Origin: Nitrosomonadaceae bacterium
Lineage (GTDB): Bacteria; Pseudomonadota; Gammaproteobacteria; Burkholderiales; Nitrosomonadaceae
Assembly: GCA_024644425.1 (NCBI GenBank)
Contig: JAHELA010000070.1
Location: forward strand, 1 to 8,227
Length of the DNA: 8,227 nt
Direction: 5' to 3'
Shown here one piece after another: positions 6,120 to 8,227 of this stretch (its first letter is position 1; each line of letters opens with the position of its first letter). The translations under genes were made by a program, and so were the position numbers. The notes under the pieces were generated by a model that saw only the letters and a program-made list of their open reading frames with translations, made no database searches and was not told the DNA's origin.

Positions 6120-6533
6120 AGTGTGCTCCTTTTCAATTTGGGCGTACGTACATAACGAATACAAACAAGTTAATTCATAAATATTTGTAAGCCTTATAGT
6201 ATATAAGCTTATGCTAATTCCGTAGAATTTCAAGTCACAAACCACTTAGTTTATGAAATAAATGAATATTTGATTCAGACTAGGAATTTTCTTTCATTAA
6301 TATTATTCAGTTGAACATAATTCATGCTTTAAGCGTATCGTTTTCTATTTTTGAAAAGTTATTTATTCCATACAAAAATATTAGTTGGATTATTGGTACA
6401 GAATAAGAAAAACTAGGATGCGCTATACTCTTAAATTATTTTATATAGATGGTTTTATCAAGTTTGTTTTATTCCTCTATGATCAATGTGTTATTGTTAT
6501 ATAGGCATGTTAGTACCTGGATAGACTAAACCG
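6120..6533. other. AT-rich divergent intergenic region between usp and cbpA
   Basis: This 414-bp region holds no believable gene in either direction. Near the usp side are the Shine-Dalgarno, the palindrome GTACGTAC (6144-6151) and an inverted repeat at 6189-6210. The middle (about 6246-6420) shows only AT-rich sequence. Near cbpA, TATACT (6424-6429) and the direct repeat TTATATAG (6441-6448 and 6497-6504) are -10-like, but no convincing -35 box stands at the right distance. I see no CIRCE element and no clear sigma32 (CTTGAA / CCCAT) promoter. The cbpA start has only a weak Shine-Dalgarno (GGAT, 6519-6522). Confidence 0.5.
6189..6210. promoter_or_regulatory. Inverted repeat upstream of the usp operon, candidate operator
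   Basis: CTTATA (6193-6198) and TATAAG (6202-6207) are perfect complements around GTA. With one bulged C (6192) the arms extend by AAG/CTT to 9 bp. The centre read on the minus strand contains TATACT, a good -10 hexamer, about 80 nt before the usp GTG. The repeat could be an operator lying on the promoter; no -35 box is evident. Confidence 0.35.
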
Positions 6534-7478
6534 ATGCAATTTAAAGATTATTACCAAATTATGGGGGTTGCACGTGATGCAACTCAAGATGAAATTAAGC
6601 GTTCATATCGAAAGCTTGCTCGTAAATATCATCCGGATGTTAGTAAAGCGTCTGATGCGGAGACTCGCTTTAAGGAGCTAGGAGAAGCCTATGAAGTCCT
6701 GAAAGACACGGAGAAGAGAGCGGCTTATGATCAGTTGGGGGCTAACTGGAAGGGAGGACAAGAGTTTCGTCCGCCACCTGACTGGAAGGCTGGTTTCAAA
6801 TTCCGGGATGTTGGTTCAGCAGGTAGTGATGCCCAAGATTATAGTGATTTTTTTGCATCCCTTTTTGGGGAACATTTCCGTGAAGGTGGAGTGGGGCGCA
6901 GGACTTTCAATGTTAGAGGGGAGGATCACCACGCAAAAATACTCATTAACTTAGAAGATTCATATCTGGGCGCAACTCGTACTATCACTCTTCAAATTCC
7001 TGAAATGAACTCGAAAGGTCGTACAACTTTTAAAGAACGGGTCCTTAATGTGAGTATTCCAAAAGGTATACGTGAAGGCCAACACATTCGTCTTAACGGA
7101 CAAGGTAGTGTTGGTGCAGGAAATAACAAAGCAGGAGATTTATATCTTCAAGTCGAATTTAAAGCGCATCCATTTTTTAGAGTTGATGGAAAACATCTTT
7201 ATCTTAATTTACCTGTAGCACCTTGGGAGGCAGCGCTAGGTAAAACAGTTAAGGTTCCAACCCTTGGTGGGATTGTAGAACTCAAAATACCAGCGGATAC
7301 ATTGTCTGGCAGCAAGCTTAGGTTGAAGGGAAGGGGCTTACCGGGTAATCCCCCTGGAGATTGTTATGTGATAATTACAATAGTATTACCGCCAGCTGAT
7401 ACTGAAATTGCTAAGAGCTACTATAGAAAAATGGAGCAAGAATTAAATTTTAATCCACGCGCCAAACTGGGGGTGTAG
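6534..7478 (+). CDS. cbpA: CbpA, DnaJ-like curved-DNA-binding co-chaperone
   Basis: A J-domain co-chaperone that stimulates DnaK; CbpA of E. coli also binds curved DNA and is linked to stationary phase. The 314 residues (306 in E. coli) show the J domain at about 3-70 with the HPD triad at 33-35 within RKLARKYHPDVS, and a linker rich in Gly and Phe (about 75-130). Two C-terminal substrate-binding beta domains follow: one starting EDHHAKILINLEDSYLGATRTI, with VSIPKGIREGQHIRLNGQG, and the other with LYLNLPVAPWEAALGKTVKVPTLGG and GSKLRLKGRGLPG. The CxxCxGxG zinc-finger repeats of true DnaJ are absent, which makes this CbpA rather than DnaJ. The cbpM gene starts 3 nt after its stop, confirming the assignment. 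The initiator ATG at 6534 begins the canonical MQFKDYYQIMGV. Confidence 0.96.
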   Translation: MQFKDYYQIMGVARDATQDEIKRSYRKLARKYHPDVSKASDAETRFKELGEAYEVLKDTEKRAAYDQLGANWKGGQEFRPPPDWKAGFKFRDVGSAGSDAQDYSDFFASLFGEHFREGGVGRRTFNVRGEDHHAKILINLEDSYLGATRTITLQIPEMNSKGRTTFKERVLNVSIPKGIREGQHIRLNGQGSVGAGNNKAGDLYLQVEFKAHPFFRVDGKHLYLNLPVAPWEAALGKTVKVPTLGGIVELKIPADTLSGSKLRLKGRGLPGNPPGDCYVIITIVLPPADTEIAKSYYRKMEQELNFNPRAKLGV

Positions 7479-7481
7479 GAC

Positions 7482-7835
7482 ATGAAAACCAAAAATTTAT
7501 TGTCGCAACATAATGTATGCATACTAGAAGAACAAGCTCAGCTGACATTAGACGATCTTTGCTGTGCTTGTTCTGTCTCGGCTGAACAGATTATCGAGTT
7601 GGTAGATGTTGGTGTGCTGGAACCTATAGGCATTGAACCAGCTTGCTGGAACTTTGATGGTATTAGTTTGAACCGTGCTCGAGTAGCATTACGTCTTCAA
7701 CGAGATATTGGCATGGATCTTGTTGGGGCTGCACTTGCTTTAGAGTTACTGGACGAAATAAAGCTACTTCGTACTCGCTTGCGTACAGTTAGTATTGAAT
7801 TTCCTAGTGAAGATTATGTAGAAGGAGAGAATTGA
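7482..7835 (+). CDS. cbpM: CbpM, chaperone modulator of CbpA (MerR-like)
   Basis: A small cytoplasmic protein that in E. coli binds the J domain of CbpA and blocks both its DnaK-stimulating and DNA-binding activities. The 117 residues (101 in E. coli) contain a MerR-like helix-turn-helix core: LTLDDLCCACSVSAEQIIELVDVGVLEPIG (about 21-50), the conserved aromatic in WNFDG, then RARVALRLQRDIGMDLVGAALALELLDEIKLLRTRL (about 65-100), the most recognisable family segment. It is translated directly after cbpA with a 3-nt gap, so the two are cotranscribed and probably coupled; a purine-rich GGGGG lies at the end of cbpA. The DNA-binding ability of the fold is uncertain, since the characterised job is protein binding. 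Confidence 0.93.
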   Translation: MKTKNLLSQHNVCILEEQAQLTLDDLCCACSVSAEQIIELVDVGVLEPIGIEPACWNFDGISLNRARVALRLQRDIGMDLVGAALALELLDEIKLLRTRLRTVSIEFPSEDYVEGEN

Positions 7836-7890
7836 TCACGCTTGTAACCTACGTTGTAAGATAGTGTTTCTCTCCTCTTAGACTGTGCTT

Positions 7891-7930
7891 ACACCTTTTT
7901 CCACTTGTCTCAAGCAGAAAAAGTTAGTGT
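7891..7930. other. Long imperfect hairpin downstream of cbpM
   Basis: CTTTTTC (7895-7901) pairs with GAAAAAG (7917-7923), then a symmetric CA/CA internal loop, then CTTG (7904-7907) with CAAG (7911-7914) around a 3-nt loop TCT. Outside it, ACAC (7891-7894) can pair with GTGT (7927-7930) across a 3-nt bulge. It begins 56 nt after the cbpM stop. No T-run follows on the plus strand, so a factor-independent terminator is not clearly supported; an mRNA 3'-end stabiliser or processing site is equally possible. Confidence 0.45.
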
Positions 7931-8004
7931 TTAGGACCAAGGTGTCAGCATTTAAATCGTTGATTGTGCTCCTATGAGTATTTTTAGGGTACTTAACTAA
8001 TGGT

Positions 8005-8045
8005 TGGTTATATTTCTGCCGATATATAACCATTCTAAATTAGAA
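8005..8045. promoter_or_regulatory. Two adjacent inverted repeats upstream of the CBS-domain gene
   Basis: TGGTTATAT (8005-8013) and ATATAACCA (8024-8032) form a perfect 9-bp stem with a 10-nt loop. Immediately next to it, TTCTAA-A-TTAGAA (8033-8045) is a perfect 13-bp palindrome. Together they end 36 nt before the start of the CBS gene, so they could be operator sites or leader hairpins. No T-run follows. I see no strong promoter nearby. Confidence 0.4.
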
Positions 8046-8081
8046 ACTAAAAACCCAAAAATAACTATTGGAGGATATACA

Positions 8082-8227
8082 ATGAATACCGTAAGAGAGC
8101 TATTGCAAGATAAGATCCACGAGGTTGCATTTGTCGAACCAAATAAATCTGCGCATGATGCTATGCAATTGATGGCAGATAAAAAAATAGGTGCGCTGTT
8201 AGTGCAAGAGGATGGAAAAATGATCGG
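8082..8227 (+). CDS. CBS-domain protein, N-terminal fragment at the window edge
   Basis: The first 48 residues of a protein starting MNTVRELLQDKIHEVAFV, with EPNKSAHDAMQLMADKKIGALLVQEDGKMIG. This is the opening strand-helix-strand of a CBS domain, the module that usually comes in pairs and binds adenine nucleotides. Homologues that begin this way are commonly stand-alone two-CBS proteins of about 140-150 residues, but the rest lies outside the window, so other fused domains cannot be excluded. The ATG at 8082 has a strong GGAGG (8070-8074) with a 7-nt spacer. It is on the same strand as cbpA-cbpM, but the 246-bp gap and the inverted repeats before it suggest separate transcription. Confidence 0.88.
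   Translation, partial: MNTVRELLQDKIHEVAFVEPNKSAHDAMQLMADKKIGALLVQEDGKMI

Noticed and set aside
6120..6245. 42-residue N-terminal extension of the single-domain Usp, starting from an ATG at 6245
   Set aside because: The extension does not resemble any Usp N-terminus and crosses the inverted repeat; the GTG at 6119 has a strong, well-spaced AAGGAG and gives the normal family length.
6246..6533. Heat-shock promoter or CIRCE operator for cbpA
   Set aside because: No CIRCE inverted repeat and no adequately spaced sigma32-like boxes were found by eye.
6727..6954. Open frame inside cbpA
   Set aside because: Alternative frame of the J-domain protein; no independent support.

Overview
The window is an AT-rich stretch of a Gram-negative bacterial chromosome. 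The pairing of phosphoenolpyruvate (PEP) synthase with its regulatory protein PSRP, and of CbpA with CbpM, points to Proteobacteria, most likely beta- or gammaproteobacteria. I cannot name the genus from sequence alone. No phage, IS, CRISPR or plasmid gene is visible.

Layout. At the left edge (1-899, minus strand) lies the N-terminal two thirds of an MBL-fold/beta-CASP RNA-processing nuclease-like protein, whose apparent start codon is not ATG, GTG or TTG. A 254-bp gap with a strong hairpin separates it from ppsA (1154-3544, minus), encoding PEP synthase. A 128-bp divergent control region separates ppsA from ppsR (3673-4497, plus), encoding the kinase/phosphotransferase that switches PEP synthase off and on. 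The gap 4498-4770 is a small graveyard: a decayed fragment resembling the start of a D-lactate dehydrogenase gene, then a degenerate tRNA-Lys whose 3' half is still recognisable. Two overlapping minus-strand universal stress protein genes follow (4771-6119), one with two Usp domains and one with a single domain. A 414-bp AT-rich divergent region leads to cbpA and cbpM (6534-7835, plus), a DnaJ-like co-chaperone and its modulator. After a 246-bp gap containing three inverted repeats, a CBS-domain protein begins at 8082 and runs off the window.

How the genes work together. ppsA and ppsR form a known regulatory pair that controls gluconeogenic PEP formation from pyruvate. The target threonine (about Thr424) and catalytic histidine (about His426) of PpsA and the P-loop of PSRP are intact. 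The decayed dehydrogenase fragment next to them would have acted on the same metabolite, pyruvate. The Usp, CbpA/CbpM and CBS genes look like a general stress and energy-status neighbourhood; this grouping is inferred from position only.

I see no convincing undescribed multi-gene system. The points most worth a second look are the non-canonical start of the MBL gene, the pseudogene/tRNA scar at 4538-4750, and several unexplained inverted repeats in the intergenic regions.
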